Part shown: positions 34,701 to 47,319 of the stretch, piece by piece
Position numbering within the stretch: position 1 is the first letter of the stretch
How the letters are laid out: each line of letters starts with the position of its first letter
The notes under the pieces: generated by a model
Seen by the model: the letters and a program-made list of their open reading frames with translations, nothing else
What the model was told of the DNA's origin: nothing
The model's database searches: none
Made by a program: the position numbers and the translations under genes
Assembly: GCA_026874595.1 (NCBI GenBank)
Contig: CM049318.1
Coordinates: 39,389,956 to 39,453,955, forward strand
DNA length: 64,000 nucleotides
Reading direction: 5' to 3'
From: Sipunculus nudus
Taxonomy: Eukaryota; Annelida; Sipuncula; Golfingiida; Sipunculidae

Positions 34701-35290
34701 GTTAACAACTAATTATAATTTATTCTTAGAACAATCCTTACATTACAATACACTAAATCAATACAATTACACAGTATAACAACAACAAAAAATGTACAGT
34801 ACCAGAGTGTCCTGATCCTATGCTTTGATTTCTGGATACCCCAACTGTCAAAGCTCAACAAGAGTCCTTTAACACAAATATTCCAGATGAACAGTTCATG
34901 TAAATCTTCTCAGAGAACAGTCCGATGAAATCGCGAAAACAATATGTTGTAATCCAAAAGTTACGTTCTGGTAATAATCCCAAAGGCAAACCGAAGACTA
35001 TCCGTATAAAATTTGTTACAAAGTCCGAAGAATATCTATAAGTTCTGCAAGGTCCCAAAACTGACGAGAGAGTCACACTCTCCCGTGTTCGCTGATATTT
35101 TTCTCTATGCCGGCTTTAAACACAGCCCCCATTTATAACCTTTTCACCTGAAGCCCAGAACTTTCCATTCTGGAACCCTTTAGACTATAACAATATACGC
35201 GCAACCACAAAGCATGAACAGACCCGAAAATTCCAGACCACAGCGAGCGCTCTGTGTCTCTACAAGCCAGGGTTCCCATAGCAACGCCCA
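34701..35290 (-). promoter_or_regulatory. Promoter-to-poly(A) unit: X-box, TATA box and AATAAA (possible solo LTR)
   Basis: On the minus strand, in order: an RFX-type X-box (GTTCCCATAGCAAC on plus, 35272-35285, a full match to GTHNYYATRRNAAC), a TATAAAT box (35131-35137), about 400 bp without a long frame, AATAAA (34719-34724) and a TGTTAACA-type end at about 34700. This order fits the U3-R layout of a solo LTR, but no matching 5' boundary or target duplication was found. A short non-coding transcription unit is the alternative. Confidence 0.35.
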
Positions 35291-35897
35291 GGGATTGAGC
35301 CAAACACGAATCATAAAGATAATAAACAGATATATGTAACAATGTATATTCATGGTTCCAATTTAAACATATTTTACCGAACCCAGTGGACAAAACCTGG
35401 GTTAAAAGTATTTTTTTTTCAAGTAGGGCCCAAGCACACGTTATACACACATTTTGTGAATATTGGTTGCAAGCCAAGGGGATCTGACCACATCATCCCT
35501 GTCTAAAAGAAGCACTTTACCGCCATTTGCACTAGCACTTTAATCATGTTTACATTACTCGGATCAACCGGAAGCAGCGATTTAGACAAATAAGGGTAAT
35601 ACCTGGGTAAAACCTATTTTACCCAGTCCGGGCTTTTAAAGATTAACTATTACAAGTATATTTTTGCTGCTTACATCCTCACATATATAGCATGGTATAT
35701 TTCAACATGACCCCAATATGCATGTGTAGCTATAAATAAAGAATATGCTGTTGTAATTATAGAATGGCGCAGTTCTAAAATCTTAAGTTTTGGTTTTAAA
35801 GAGACTGAAAAAGCACCCTGATGACCATGTCTGAATAAATGATTTTCAGAAATCACAATATTTTGGCATTTTTATAAGTTTGCAAACATATTATTTC

Positions 35898-35925
35898 ATA
35901 TATAAATATATATATATATATATAT

Positions 35926-35987
<62 letters not shown>
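35898..35987. repeat. (AT)n microsatellite
   Basis: About 90 bp of AT with one GATA interruption; the longest AT tract in the window. Confidence 0.97.
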
Positions 35988-35989
<2 letters not shown>

Positions 35990-36899
35990 CACAGGTTGTA
36001 CATACTTTGCACTGAATGAGCTGGTAGGAATCAAACACATGATCTGTAGTTTTAATTTTACCACATTGTTGTGACTACTATAATACAAAATTAGTTGGAA
36101 GTCAACATAGATTTTAATTGATCCGAGTTTTATCATATTTCACTGTCAGCACTGTAACAACCTACAAGCCTTTCTCTGAGAAGAATGCACAGCTGTTCTT
36201 AAGGAGCAATAGCTTTTAAAACCCATATTCCACCTAAGATATTTATGTGCTTTTAAACGGGTTTCTCTGACTGCAGTATGAAACGTGGCATTATTGGCGT
36301 ATCTGTAACCTTACGTTCATGATCAGATACATCTATGGAATTTTATTTGACCATCCATAAGCTTACTAAAATGTATGACATGAATACATGCTCAATGCTA
36401 GTCTATGTGAATTATACATTAAGGTAAAGGTTTGCTGTATTGATAATCTTCTGTGGAAAATTACATAATCATGCTTTTGTTAACAGCAGCAACCTATTAA
36501 ACCTTGCTTGGAACACAACTTTTTATGTAAACAAAGACCCACCTACAATTTAACCCACAACATGTGAAAATAAATGAGCACTGGAGCTGTGTAGTTTTGC
36601 AGAATAAATTAAGATCAATGATGCATAAAGGAGAAAATTGCGACACAATTAGGATAGCATTTACATGGTGCCTACTTCATCTATATAATTAATACGGAGT
36701 TGGGTTTTTTCTAGACCACGGTTTACCTACTTCCGTTATAATTTGACTCTCCAAATTCGGCAGACGTATCGGTGGTGTGCTCTTCTAGGACAAGTTTGTT
36801 TTATTTGGGGGGATTATGCCCTATTAAGCTGAATAATAAATAATTTTAATAATTCCCCATTAGGTGCCCCTATTTCTTTTGTGCTTCAAGGTCCTCCAC

Positions 36900-38430
36900 G
36901 CCTGTGACACTTTTTCTCGGGGATTTTCACTGGCCTGTTAAGACAGTGACCAGAGCGCATGTACCGCCCAAAAGGCATTTATAATCCCTATTGATCCCCC
37001 ATGTCCATTGTTGGGCCTCTAAAGGAATTTACTCTCTCAAAAGAATAAAGGTTTTTAATCCAAAGCCCACATGACTCGATTTCAATGCGAGGGCTTTTCA
37101 GTTTGGTCAACACTGGACACTGAATCCATTGATGTGACCACCGTTTGACAAATTTTTTTATGGGTTACAGGTATGTTAACTTTTATACATTCAAAAATAT
37201 CTTTCCATGGTAACCATGGTTTCTCAAAGTCGGCCAAGTCATTTGTTCTATGAAGTTTTTTTTTTTTTTTTTCAAGAAGAAGCCCCCGACTTAATTATCA
37301 TTCGGATTGGGTGGGGGTGGGGTCGGGGGCAGTGTTCACAGATATTTTTAAGATCCGTTGTCTGTAGGGATGGTGAAAATGAAAAAAATATCACCAGTAC
37401 ATCTTTAAATTGATAACAAACTAGATTCTGTAGTCAGGGCGTACAGACCTCCACCAGAATCTCCTTTTATATCAGCCATGTGTTCACTTGTATGCGTTTC
37501 ATGAGTGAACACTGTCATGCTTCAGTAACACGAGCTCACCTTGTAAGTGGCAGAACAGAAAAATACGAATGGGTGGCTTCTTCATGGGGACAAAGAAATG
37601 GTCCTTTGTCATAATCGTTTATAAGAAAATATATATTGTGGTGATTCTTATCACCTCCAAAATGAAATGGACTATTGATATGTGTTTACCCTAACCCTGT
37701 ACAAATGTTCAGCAAAACATTTTTCGCTTGTCTTGCTTTTTTTAGGAGCCGAACTGTAATCCCCACTGAACCCCATTTCCATTATATCGCCTGGAATTAT
37801 ATCGTAAGGAATTTTTCTCTGTCAAAAGGAAGTAATGATTTTAAATTCAAGCACGGAACACATGTCCACATAAATCTTTTAATAGGGAGCACTTTTCCGT
37901 TGAGTGGACACAAAGAGCTGAGACCCTTTACACGATCATCCTTTTATAGGTTTACAGGTATGTTGACTCTTATGCATTCAGAAGTATCTTTCCATGATAA
38001 CCATGGTTTTAATAGTTCGGCCGGGGCCGATTTATGGGTTGTTTGAAAGTTTTTTTTTTTTTCAAAAGGAAGCCCGGGGGGGGGGGGGGGGGATGTAGCG
38101 CACACACTTCTAAGGGTCCTCAATCTCTTGATTCTTGGTCCAGAATCTACAAATCAGTCGTTTTTTCATACGTGCACGTTTCATGTAAAACATTGTCATG
38201 GTTCAGAAACACGGGTTCACCAGGCGAATGGCAGAACAACGGCATACTTATAGGCGGCCCTTCTACTCGGGGACAAAGGAATAGCCTCTAATAATTATTC
38301 TTTTGTGGAATTGTGATTATGGCACTTAAGAAAAAATATATCATGGTGATTCCGATTACCTCCGAAAATGTAATGGATTACGGATGCAGTTTTACTCTAC
38401 CCCTCTACAAATTTTCAGCAAAACCTGTAT
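36900..38430. repeat. Old tandem duplication, unit ~790 bp
   Basis: Blocks recur in order about 790 bp apart: ACAGGTATGTT...ATCTTTCCATGGTAACCATGG (37168-37220) with a diverged version at about 37955-38008; poly-T followed by TTTCAA and AGCCC; CATTGTCATGGTTCAG-like; GGACAAAGRAAT; and TTCAGCAAAACM. The second copy carries a G14 tract near 38078. Non-coding, many substitutions and indels. Confidence 0.7.
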
Positions 38431-41400
38431 ATTATATTTTGCGTTAATATGCTGATAGACAATGCGACGAACCAAGGCTGAAGTGGTTTTAATGCTTTCA
38501 TCAAAATATATCAACCTGCTTTCTTTTTATCTGAGAGATTTGTAAATTTTGCATCAGACCTGCTTCTTCCATGACAGTTTACAGTACTTAAACCAAAAAT
38601 TAAATACTGTTGGAATATATTTTCTGGGCCTATCTTTTTCACAATGGCAGCCTTACGTTTCGCATACAACAGACTTTAACGACATATGCATGTGTATACA
38701 AATAACGCATGTGTCTGTAAACATGCCTTAGACTTTACCCTCACGATGTCGCCTGAGCTTCAACTAATACAAAGCATCTTTCATATAATTTCACAGTAGG
38801 ATGCTTCTTAATACAATCGTTATATCTACGATATTTCCGAAGCAATAAATCTGTCGGACCTAAGTTATTTATCGAAAAAAAAACTTCTCACTAAAATATT
38901 CGTACACCCTGTATATGCCTCACGTCTCTTTCCAAAATTGTTTTTTTGTTGTGTTTCTGGAATAGAGTAATTTTTTTTCTATGCTGATATTTTTGGGGAG
39001 GGTGTTCCTGGAGAATTCTAGCAGAAGTAATCTTTATATCATGTAAGTGAAACACATGACAACAGTTCCTGCAAACCTTAGGATTAAAATATGCGTCGTT
39101 TAGTTCCTATAAGCTCATACAAAAATATGCATCAGATAGAGCCGTAATTTACACGGGAGCAGCTAGTTTATATAAATGCACACTTTTACCGAAACAGTGG
39201 TCACATACTATGCAGATACATACACATTTGATCATTCTAATTCTGAACACAATATTCCACTAATGTGATGTGAAGAACTCTTCAGATATGTGATGTTAAT
39301 CAATTTAAATTCCAAAATAAACACAGATCTTCTTCCATGGTCAAATAAATATACATGCAAGTCCACACGGTCCAACAAAATATACTTATTCAAATCGTAT
39401 TTAAGTTATACAACAGCAATTCAATTACCAAATACCAAGTGCAGGAGATACCAATAATTAAATATCTGATGTATTTTTTAAAACGTAGGAATTATATCAC
39501 GTTTGAACACAATGGTTCCGTATACTGATACTGATTATTGTTGAGTGCATGCAACATTGAATCAAAACTTGTTTCCCTTACATTAGTTTAAGCGAAATGC
39601 TCGGTTCCCTCTATTCAGCGGGACTATGAAAAGGAAAGGGAATAAAAGAAGGAGAGAATGATAAGTCAAACATCCGCTCTAGATTTAATAGATACTGTAC
39701 TGCAAGCTCTAGGGAAAAAACTAAAAAGAACCCGAAAAGAGCTGAGGTAAACATTGTGGCATCAACTGATTATCTCGACCACATGAGTAAACATATTCAC
39801 ATGAGTAAACAAAAAGAGACACTGTCGTGGGCAGCACAAATTGGCTGATTGAATTATATTCACTTACATGCATAAGGCAGAAGGTTATTTTATTCATTGC
39901 AGCAGAAGTTATTAAGTTTATTTTTCTCGTTACAACTGTATATTGTTATACAGAACCTTTATATGAAGTATTTTATTTTGCATTTTTGATTCAATAAAAA
40001 CCTTATTTTTTTTCGTTTCAAATATATATATGAAATATGTGAATATATGACTGCAGGTAATACAAGAAAATGGGTATAAACGAAGGGACGTAGGTAGCAT
40101 CACTTGGCCTATGCGACGAACGCGCTTCCCAATGTAGGGGTTATTGCGCGATTTCTTCTAATGATAACATTTTTCTTAAACGAAACAAGTTTTAACAACT
40201 GTTGATGATATTCTGAAGAAAAGAATGACCCGATTGTTTCAAAAATCCCATAATGGTATAGGATACAGATCCGACTCACTTAATCCAGCAATTCAAAGTG
40301 AAATATCTGACTAAGGAAATGAAACTGGGACAAGATTGCTCACCGTCATTCTCTACTTTTTACCAGTCTCAAAACAAAGTTATATTTGTATAAAACTAAA
40401 ATTGTCATAGATTTCGCATATGTATTTAGTTTTCATGGAAAGACAAAGATATCAAAGATCAGCGCCCATAGATAATTTAATAGTAATCAATGTAAGTAAC
40501 ATTGAGAAAAGGCGGCTTAAGCTTGTTTTTTTCCCCCAATGTGGTCGAGTTGGACTTAAATTGACCTAACTGAAGTGAGCTAATTCAGCTCTGTACCAAA
40601 CAAAAGGATGAAAAAGAGGCCATGATTGATTTATTATTAATTTCAAAATTATTATTATTAAATGGGCACACTTTTTTTATTTAAATGGTGTTACAATTGT
40701 CAGTACATGATGCAATTATTGAGGAATCAGCTCAAACGTATGAAAGTGAACTCAAAATGGACTGATGTCATCTGTTGTTGTGAATTTACATCTGTTGTGG
40801 TGAATTTACATCTGTTGTGGAGAATTTACATTTGTTAGTAAACATGTTAAATGAAGGGTTGCCCTGATAAACGGCTATGGGACTAACTGAAATATACGTG
40901 TTTTGCATGATTTTTTATACAAAGTATTAGATTTCTAAACTAAAAACTGTAACAAAATTGCTATTCGCCAGTCTCAATTTAACCATATGTTTAAAAGAAG
41001 CGAAAATGAAAGAAAAAAATAGACCTAAGTTATGTCGCTTAGTTCATCACCATCACCTGTGAAAATATATGACTTTGTATCAAGCTAAAACTTCAGGTTT
41101 GAGAGAAAAAGAACTAATTAATTCATTTATAGTAAATTTTAAAGAAAGAAAATCACACTTGTGTGCTTAAGAGTTCAACTCATCCCTAAGGACAAGATCT
41201 TTGTATTGTGTCATAGGTATTTTAGAAGAAAGATGAAGAAGAACACAATCGATTATTTGACAAGCTTAGACTGTTATTTAAATTGTTTGATTCAAAAAGC
41301 GTGAAAATAAAAAGAATATTAGGTGACGTTACAGGTTAAATGGAAAAGATAAACCAATCAAAATACCTCATAAATTTCAAGTTTATTTAATCTTATCTGC

Positions 41401-41700
41401 AGATTTTATTCTTAATATGATTCAATATTATTCTTTAAAAAATGCTTGACAATGATTTTTATACAATTTTCAGGATGACAGGAGAACATGTTTGAATAAA
41501 GCCCTTTTATATGAAGCAAAGCAATTTTTTTAATAAGCACATCTAAATACGCCTGATTTTTAAAGTTATATATCTACATTGAAACTGTTTCTAAACTATG
41601 CTTTTGTATTTTTTCTTTTTCTTTATTATTTATACATTAATAAAATGGTTTAAGGATATCACATCCAGTTTTATGTTACTTATTCCCTCGGCCAGGGAGC
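38431..41700. other. AT-rich unassigned DNA with a 20-bp minisatellite
   Basis: About three and a half copies of a 20-bp unit (CATCTGTTGTGGTGAATTTA type) occur at 40769-40838. Otherwise no coding or repeat feature is supported across this 3.3-kb stretch. Confidence 0.5.
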
Positions 41701-41710
41701 TTTCAGCTCT

Positions 41711-42175
41711 ATGTGCTATAGCTTGTCAGTTAACCCAGATTTCTGTTTATCTCTTTTGTCTGTTTGGTTCTCTATGATGTACAGTTTATTTCAAATTTAC
41801 CGAAGAAATATCAGTAACCATCAATATATATCAATAAAAACTGTAAGCAAGACTGTCCGGGAGGTCAACCACCGAAGCAGGTGTTTGTCAGTATGTTTGC
41901 CAATCAAAAGGATTTTGCAAGCGATTTCTACGAAACGGCATCGAGTGCTTGGTCATAAGTCAATAAAAAATGAATATTGGTGCGAATCCATAGAACGTGG
42001 ATACTCGTTCACTCATGTGTTAATACATGTTAGTAGTAACAAGTATGTAAAGCTTGCGTGTTGTGTCACAGTTGACGAGAGATCAACAATGTGTCAAATT
42101 CTTACGAGTATTTACAGACATCATTATTTCTTGAGATCAGTCGTGTGTATAATCTTTGGGAGTAGAGTCAAATAA
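41711..42175 (+). CDS. Uninterrupted 154-codon frame, unknown
   Basis: An ATG-initiated frame of 154 codons in DNA of about 37 percent GC, where stops are expected roughly every 15-20 codons. The N-terminus has a hydrophobic run (LSLLSVWFSMMYSLF) that could be a signal anchor; the remainder is basic and Cys-containing. No family motif is recognised. No clear splice sites or poly(A) signal support it. It may be a lineage-specific gene, a retrocopy or chance. Confidence 0.25.
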   Translation: MCYSLSVNPDFCLSLLSVWFSMMYSLFQIYRRNISNHQYISIKTVSKTVREVNHRSRCLSVCLPIKRILQAISTKRHRVLGHKSIKNEYWCESIERGYSFTHVLIHVSSNKYVKLACCVTVDERSTMCQILTSIYRHHYFLRSVVCIIFGSRVK

Positions 42176-43480
42176 TATTTAAGCGTTGAGTGCTTTAAAG
42201 TATTTAATAAGCAGCAGTAACGATGTGCCATATTGCAATATATTACCTTGTGTCTTGAGATACCAGCTCTGCATGTAGATTGGCCGTTTTTATTTATATA
42301 CTTTGTGTCATTGAAAATGCATGGCGTAACCCATACAACAAACACACTATAACCGCGGGCAACAGGATAACATATTCCATGGGTTGATCATGGAATGAAA
42401 ACATACAGTCATTTAAAATATATTTAATATCAACCGGTACAGGAGCAACAGCTTTAATAAAATTAAAGAAAAAAAAATAAAACAAGATAAATATGCAATT
42501 CGGACGGTCCTGAATAATCTAAATTAGTTTGAAACCTTTTCACATTGGTGAAACATTAAACATAAAGTTTTCATGACCGCTCCTGTTGATCCTTAGACCC
42601 CACGTATATGTTAGTTGTAGTACCTCTATGCGATTTTGTGTTTTCCCATTTGTGTTTTATTTTCCCCTCAATTATTACCACCGTTCATGTACAACATTAC
42701 ACGTTTCACATTCTCGTAGATACCATATGTCACTTGACGGAGTACTTCTCGCAGTGGACTTTGGGCATGTTGTCACGACGCATGTAGCATATACACTTAA
42801 CACACTTCCAAAATGAACAAGATAAACGATAAGACACAAGCTAACACCTGATATAACAAATCATACATGCCTGTTGTAAACACTAGTCACGTGATATCAA
42901 AGTCTGTTCATGAACACATCTTACCATATTTATTGCCCTGTTGCCAGAAGTTACCAGCAAACATATTGATTCTACCTCCACAAAGGAGTTGATATAAGAA
43001 TTAAGGTCACACATAAGACCTTACAATGCCATAAAAGCGGTTTGAGGCTAACTTTAGTGTCCGAGATCCTGTCAAATGCAAATTTATATATTGCCTCACA
43101 CAGTCATAAATCCTTAATATAGGACAGAAACAGAAATGATAGTTCACGCAGTATACAATTACAAGTCTCCATTCTACAAGTCAAAAATTTACATTTATTT
43201 TAAAGCTTCCAAAGAAATGGTCTTCCGGACCTAGAAAATCTTTCAGACACTTTTCAAGAAGTGCCATGCAAATTAGATTTTACTTGACCTTACTTAGATT
43301 TGACTAGACCTTACTTGTCCGTTTTAATTTGAAGTTTCTTGATATAGACTGTTCAATTAACGGCAAAAAACAGCTCAACCCCAGACTTTCAGTTGCTTTA
43401 CAATGAATAGATCATAGCACAAATTTTGAATTTGATCATTTTACAGCCAACTTGCTCAAAACTTCGTTTAAAAAAAAACA
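42176..43480. other. Unassigned AT-rich DNA
   Basis: No supported feature. Confidence 0.4.
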
Positions 43481-43484
43481 TATG

Positions 43485-43925
43485 AAACACGGCGTTCAGA
43501 ATAGACACTAGGACCCTAAAATTTGACTTAAATCTTTTGTTTCATACCGTAGTTGTAATATTGGTATCCGCTACTATGTTTCGAGGGTAAGAAAATTCAC
43601 TGACTAACCACGTGACTGACAAATATAAGATTCCTTCATAATTCGCTACCAAAACAGAACCAAGGCCCCTGACAATGCCATAATTAATTAATTTTTTTTC
43701 CACCCTAGAGTTGAAATATTTGTATCTATTACAATGATTTTCGGGAAACGAAATTCACTCAATTCATCCTAATTATTATTGAAAAGTCATGTGACTGGCA
43801 AATCCAAGATGGAGTAAAAATTAGCTGCTTAGGCCAAGCCAAAACAAATGGCTTTAAATGATTTTTTTTTTCATCCTAGAGTTGGGACATTGGTATCTTT
43901 TTTGGGGTCAAGAAAGCCATTGAAA
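43485..43925. repeat. Diverged tandem repeats, ~185 bp
   Basis: Segments ending in CCTAGAGTTGRRAYATTKGTATC recur near 43700 and 43880, each preceded by GTGACTGRCAAAT and a T-rich tract. A weaker copy lies near 43550. Confidence 0.5.
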
Positions 43926-45215
43926 CCAACTAAAGTGGCTAATCTAAGATCGCGTCCACTACTGCTGCTGATTACATGAAATTTACATTCAATGGTTAAG
44001 TCAGTGTCATGCATCACCAAGATCTGCTCAGCGGGTAAAGCTTTAGTAAACTTGTAAGATATAAATCCAAGATGCATCCAATATGGCTGTCAAATAATGT
44101 TACAGTACCACTAACATAGCACGAAAGCATTTTCATTTTTTTCATTGTGAAAGGTTTTAAGGCCAGTAGGCCTATAAGTCTATCGAGAATTCAGATAAAA
44201 TGTCAAACAATCCATCAACGATGCACACCAGTACCGTTCAAAGAGCTAAAAATAGCGCAATTTTTTTTCGATTATATGTTTTATATTGGTTCTCAATCAT
44301 ACACAAATATATATATATATACTTAAAGTACATGTACTCTTCAATAGTCCTCTTCCTCGACATCCTTGCTGAATGGACTATCAGTTCACATGGTCCACGA
44401 ATGCTTGGACTTTATATAGTCTGTAATCATCACAGCGACAACGCACACTAAATAAGGTGCTATGAGCCATCTTCAAAAGATTAACAGGACAGCACCAGTT
44501 AGCTGCATAAATTGAACCAACTGATTATCGTACAGTTTCAGCCCCCCGTCTCTCACACCTATATCACCATCTTTTTCAGTCCTTACCATCTGTTAATAAG
44601 TTCTGAGATTTCTGAAATCTGATGGAGGCTGCTTGTTTTCTTCTGGAAAGCTAAAGCTAAAGATGGAGACAAGAATTTGGTAGGTTTAGCTGTCAAAACA
44701 ATAATTCTCATACAGCGATTACTCCTCCATACCCGAAACATACGGCTGATAAAACAGGGTTTTCTGGCACCCATTCGACCATGCTGGGCACGGAGAAATT
44801 GCATTCTGATGGTCAGCTTATTATGGGCCAGAATAAAGGTGATCTTGGTGGATTTTACAAAAATATGAATTTAATAATGCATATTCGTGTTTCTTGTTAG
44901 AATTCCGTATGAAATAAGGAAAATCCGTACCAATTGGCAGCTCTGCTCCATGCTGTATCTGAGAGGAAGAGGTCATGACACAAGAATTCACAGCTAACAC
45001 GGTTTTCTGCCTGTACAAAAACTAAAGAAAACAAACCAGCAAATCGGACCTAGGCACACTTTTTGTCTCCCGATGAGAAGATATAAAAGTATAAACAAAG
45101 AAGAAGAGTATAAACAAAATAGAACTTTTAATGTCATCTTGATGGGTAATTCAAGAGTTCCCATGATACTTCTATATGGTGAACTCTAATCAGGTATAAG
45201 AAAACAAGGAAGGTC

Positions 45216-45449
45216 TCAGAAACGCTTTGCAGATTGAAGAATGGCCAACACCGTCCACATTGAAATCGCCGCGGAAGCTGCAAGGGGTGCAAACCCAAGA
45301 ATTGTCGGAGTGCTTTGACCAAACAGGTAACTGACAGCTTTCGATACGGCACGACACAAACGTTTGAGAGAAAGAAAGCAGCACCAGCGGTACGATAAAA
45401 CCAGGAGAATTTGCTTGCAGAACAGGACTCTCAAATCCCATGCAGACAT
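45216..45449 (-). CDS. Candidate membrane-anchor exon, possibly the alternative end of the small GTPase gene
   Basis: A locally GC-rich (about 50 percent) minus-strand frame ends in LKRLCRAVSKAVSYLFGQST, PTILGFAPLAASAAISMW and TVLAILQSAKRF with a stop: an amphipathic basic stretch and then a hydrophobic segment typical of a C-terminal tail anchor. Acceptors at two AGs give a phase that could join the GAAG/GTACTC donor in the GTPase gene's last exon. Other frames here are open too, so the exon call is tentative. Confidence 0.3.
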   Translation of the reverse strand: MSAWDLRVLFCKQILLVLSYRWCCFLSLKRLCRAVSKAVSYLFGQSTPTILGFAPLAASAAISMWTVLAILQSAKRF

Positions 45450-46050
45450 ACAAAAGAACTGAACGACTATACAGTGTCAAAATGTCAATAGACTACAATG
45501 ATGCAGAACTTGAGTTCAGATATAAAACAACACTGGGTGCATCGAGTATAAGGATAAAGCCAAGGGTACAGATCTTCTAGGTTCAAATTTCATATTATAG
45601 CTTGTGATAAAAATAAGAAATATCACAAAACTCTGAGAAATGTTAAAGTAACATTATGGATGAGATAACTACAAGGAACACTGTATTAATGAATGTTTAT
45701 ATCAATAAAAGATAAAAAAAAAAATTTTAGGAAGCCATGTCCCACTATCGACGGTGGATCGTTTTACCATACATTCATTCAAGTTCCTTCTTTATATTAT
45801 CAATCCATGCACGGTATAATTAACATATTTCCGAAATGTCTATAAACTCGCAATGTATCTAAGGACCCAGTTAATCCATCAGATAAAAATTTAAGATCTG
45901 TCACAGGTTTCCTGCCCTCGATTGATGTTTTGTATGACGTGCCGGATTATGCTTCGCTAGTTCTGGAAAATACCATAATATTAAGATCAGATTATTACAT
46001 AAAGTGAAACTTAAATGGATTGATTCTTTAATTATATATTTTTCCAGTGA

Positions 46051-46187
46051 TCATTTATGTAGATAACGGATAATTAACCAATAACTAGATTTATGAGTAC
46101 CTTCCACCATAGTCCAGAAAAATTCTTGTATATTTTCCCCCGTCTTGCTGGAACACTGATTAAATGCGATTTTGACTTTGTATTCCT
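46051..46187 (-). CDS. Small GTPase exon 4 (G5 motif, stop)
   Basis: Acceptor TTTTTTTTTCAG. Carries YKVKIAFNQCSSKTGENI and QEFFWTMVE, then a short tail to TGA at 46053-46051. The tail beyond MVE may be intron read-through. Confidence 0.75.
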
Positions 46188-47288
46188 CTGAAAAAAAAAC
46201 ATTATCTCCTAACCTAAATGGGTAAATGCCATAATTGGTTATTTATGACAAGACCGGGAAATATCTTAAATCATGTATTCTGTTTTAGATTTCATACATA
46301 TTTTTTTTTTCAGACACTTTACATAAACTTGAATGTATAATTACCTTTTAGTTTTGAAGGATCAAAATTAATTCCCCAGTCAGTGCTTTTCCCTTTTCTT
46401 TCATCTCCTTTATTGCCGAGGATAAAGACCTGTTTGATGGACTTAGCCTCGTCTCTTTTCATGAAATATGGCAACCATTTATCAACAGTTTCCGTGAAAT
46501 TTCCCTCGTGATAAGCTTCGTATGCCAAAATCAAACAATCTGTGTCTGCGAGGTAGCTGAAAATATGAAATAAATATATATTTTTTAGAATTTCTTTCTA
46601 GGAGGGGTCTTTATTTAACACATGGTCAATGTAGAATTTGGAATATATAATAGTCAAACACAACAACTACATGCACAACAGCATGTTACATCTTTACACG
46701 CTGTGAATGGTTATGTTAATATATTCATGATGTGTGATTTCTTTGATGTATTAATAATCTGACAAATCTTACGTCAGTACAATGCCCTCATGTTTCTCTA
46801 CACCAGGGGTGTCGTATAAACACAAATGGAAATTTTCGTCGCAGAAGGAGAATTCTAAATGGATGCCTTCTGATCCGAATGTTCTTTCCTGCTTATCTTT
46901 GAACTCCTTACAAGTCATCACGTCACGTAATGTGGTTTTACCCGCTTCTGTGTGTCCCACTATCAAAACTGCAAGGATAAATGAATTATTTTAATGTCCA
47001 AATCCAATTTTATTTAATTATACACCTTATATATATTGTATTCTAAGGTCATCGACCATAGCTGCCTTATTTTTACAATGATTTTCTTTAATCTTCTCAT
47101 TCAAACTTTTATTCATGGGTATTAAAAAAAATCTTGGCATCATATAGATTGCGATGAACTCTTAAGCTGGCTTTTAGTGTACCCTTGTATGTCCTCTTTG
47201 TGTCTTTTTTCTCTTTACATGCTTTCATTGTAGTTTCCTTAATGCCAACTTCTGCTAGTGGGTTGGATTTGCCTAGTTGACCTCCCAT
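46051..47288 (-). CDS. Small GTPase with all G motifs, four exons, ~216 aa
   Basis: Minus-strand exons 47288-47183, 46968-46773, 46556-46345 and 46187-46051 join in phase. Motifs: G1 GHTEAGKT (40-47), candidate G2 Thr65 (RTFG), G3 DTPG (88-91, in place of the usual DTAG), G4 NKGD (149-152) and G5 CSSKTG (183-188). The segment DTDCLILAYEA...VDKWL is typical of the Ras/Rab superfamily. It should therefore bind and hydrolyse GTP; the pathway is unknown. The N-terminus MGGQLGKS looks like a myristoylation signal, and there is no C-terminal cysteine for prenylation. The exon 1 donor is uncertain: AAGG/GTACAC is preferred because it gives TYKVLIVGH, but GCAT/GTAAAG is also in phase. The last exon may instead splice at GAAG/GTACTC. 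A pyrimidine-rich acceptor at 47320-47321 implies an upstream non-coding exon. Head to head with the gene at 47681. Confidence 0.83.
46345..46556 (-). CDS. Small GTPase exon 3 (NKGD)
   Basis: Acceptor TATTTTCAG and donor AAAAG/GTAATT. Carries YLADTDCLILAYEAYHEG and VFILGNKGDERKG. Confidence 0.88.
46773..46968 (-). CDS. Small GTPase exon 2 (P-loop and DTPG)
   Basis: Acceptor ATCCTTGCAG and donor CTGAC/GTAAGA. Carries LIVGHTEAGKTTLRDVM, RTFGSEGIHLEF and LYDTPGVEKHEG. Confidence 0.88.
47183..47288 (-). CDS. Small GTPase exon 1 (residues 1-35)
   Basis: Encodes MGGQLGKSNPLAEVG and a lysine-rich stretch. Start ATG at 47288-47286. The body of the exon begins at 47319 after a T-rich acceptor, so the start lies in the second transcribed exon. 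Confidence 0.7.
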
Positions 47289-47319
47289 GTTGTAATTTCG
47301 GAATGGTATTAAGAAATTT

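Noticed and set aside
35133-35477. 114-codon minus-strand frame
   Set aside because: It overlaps the X-box/TATA promoter-like region, has no splice or start support and no recognisable protein motif.
44583-44868. Overlapping frames on both strands near 44.7 kb
   Set aside because: Composition is intermediate and neither strand gives convincing splice borders or motifs.
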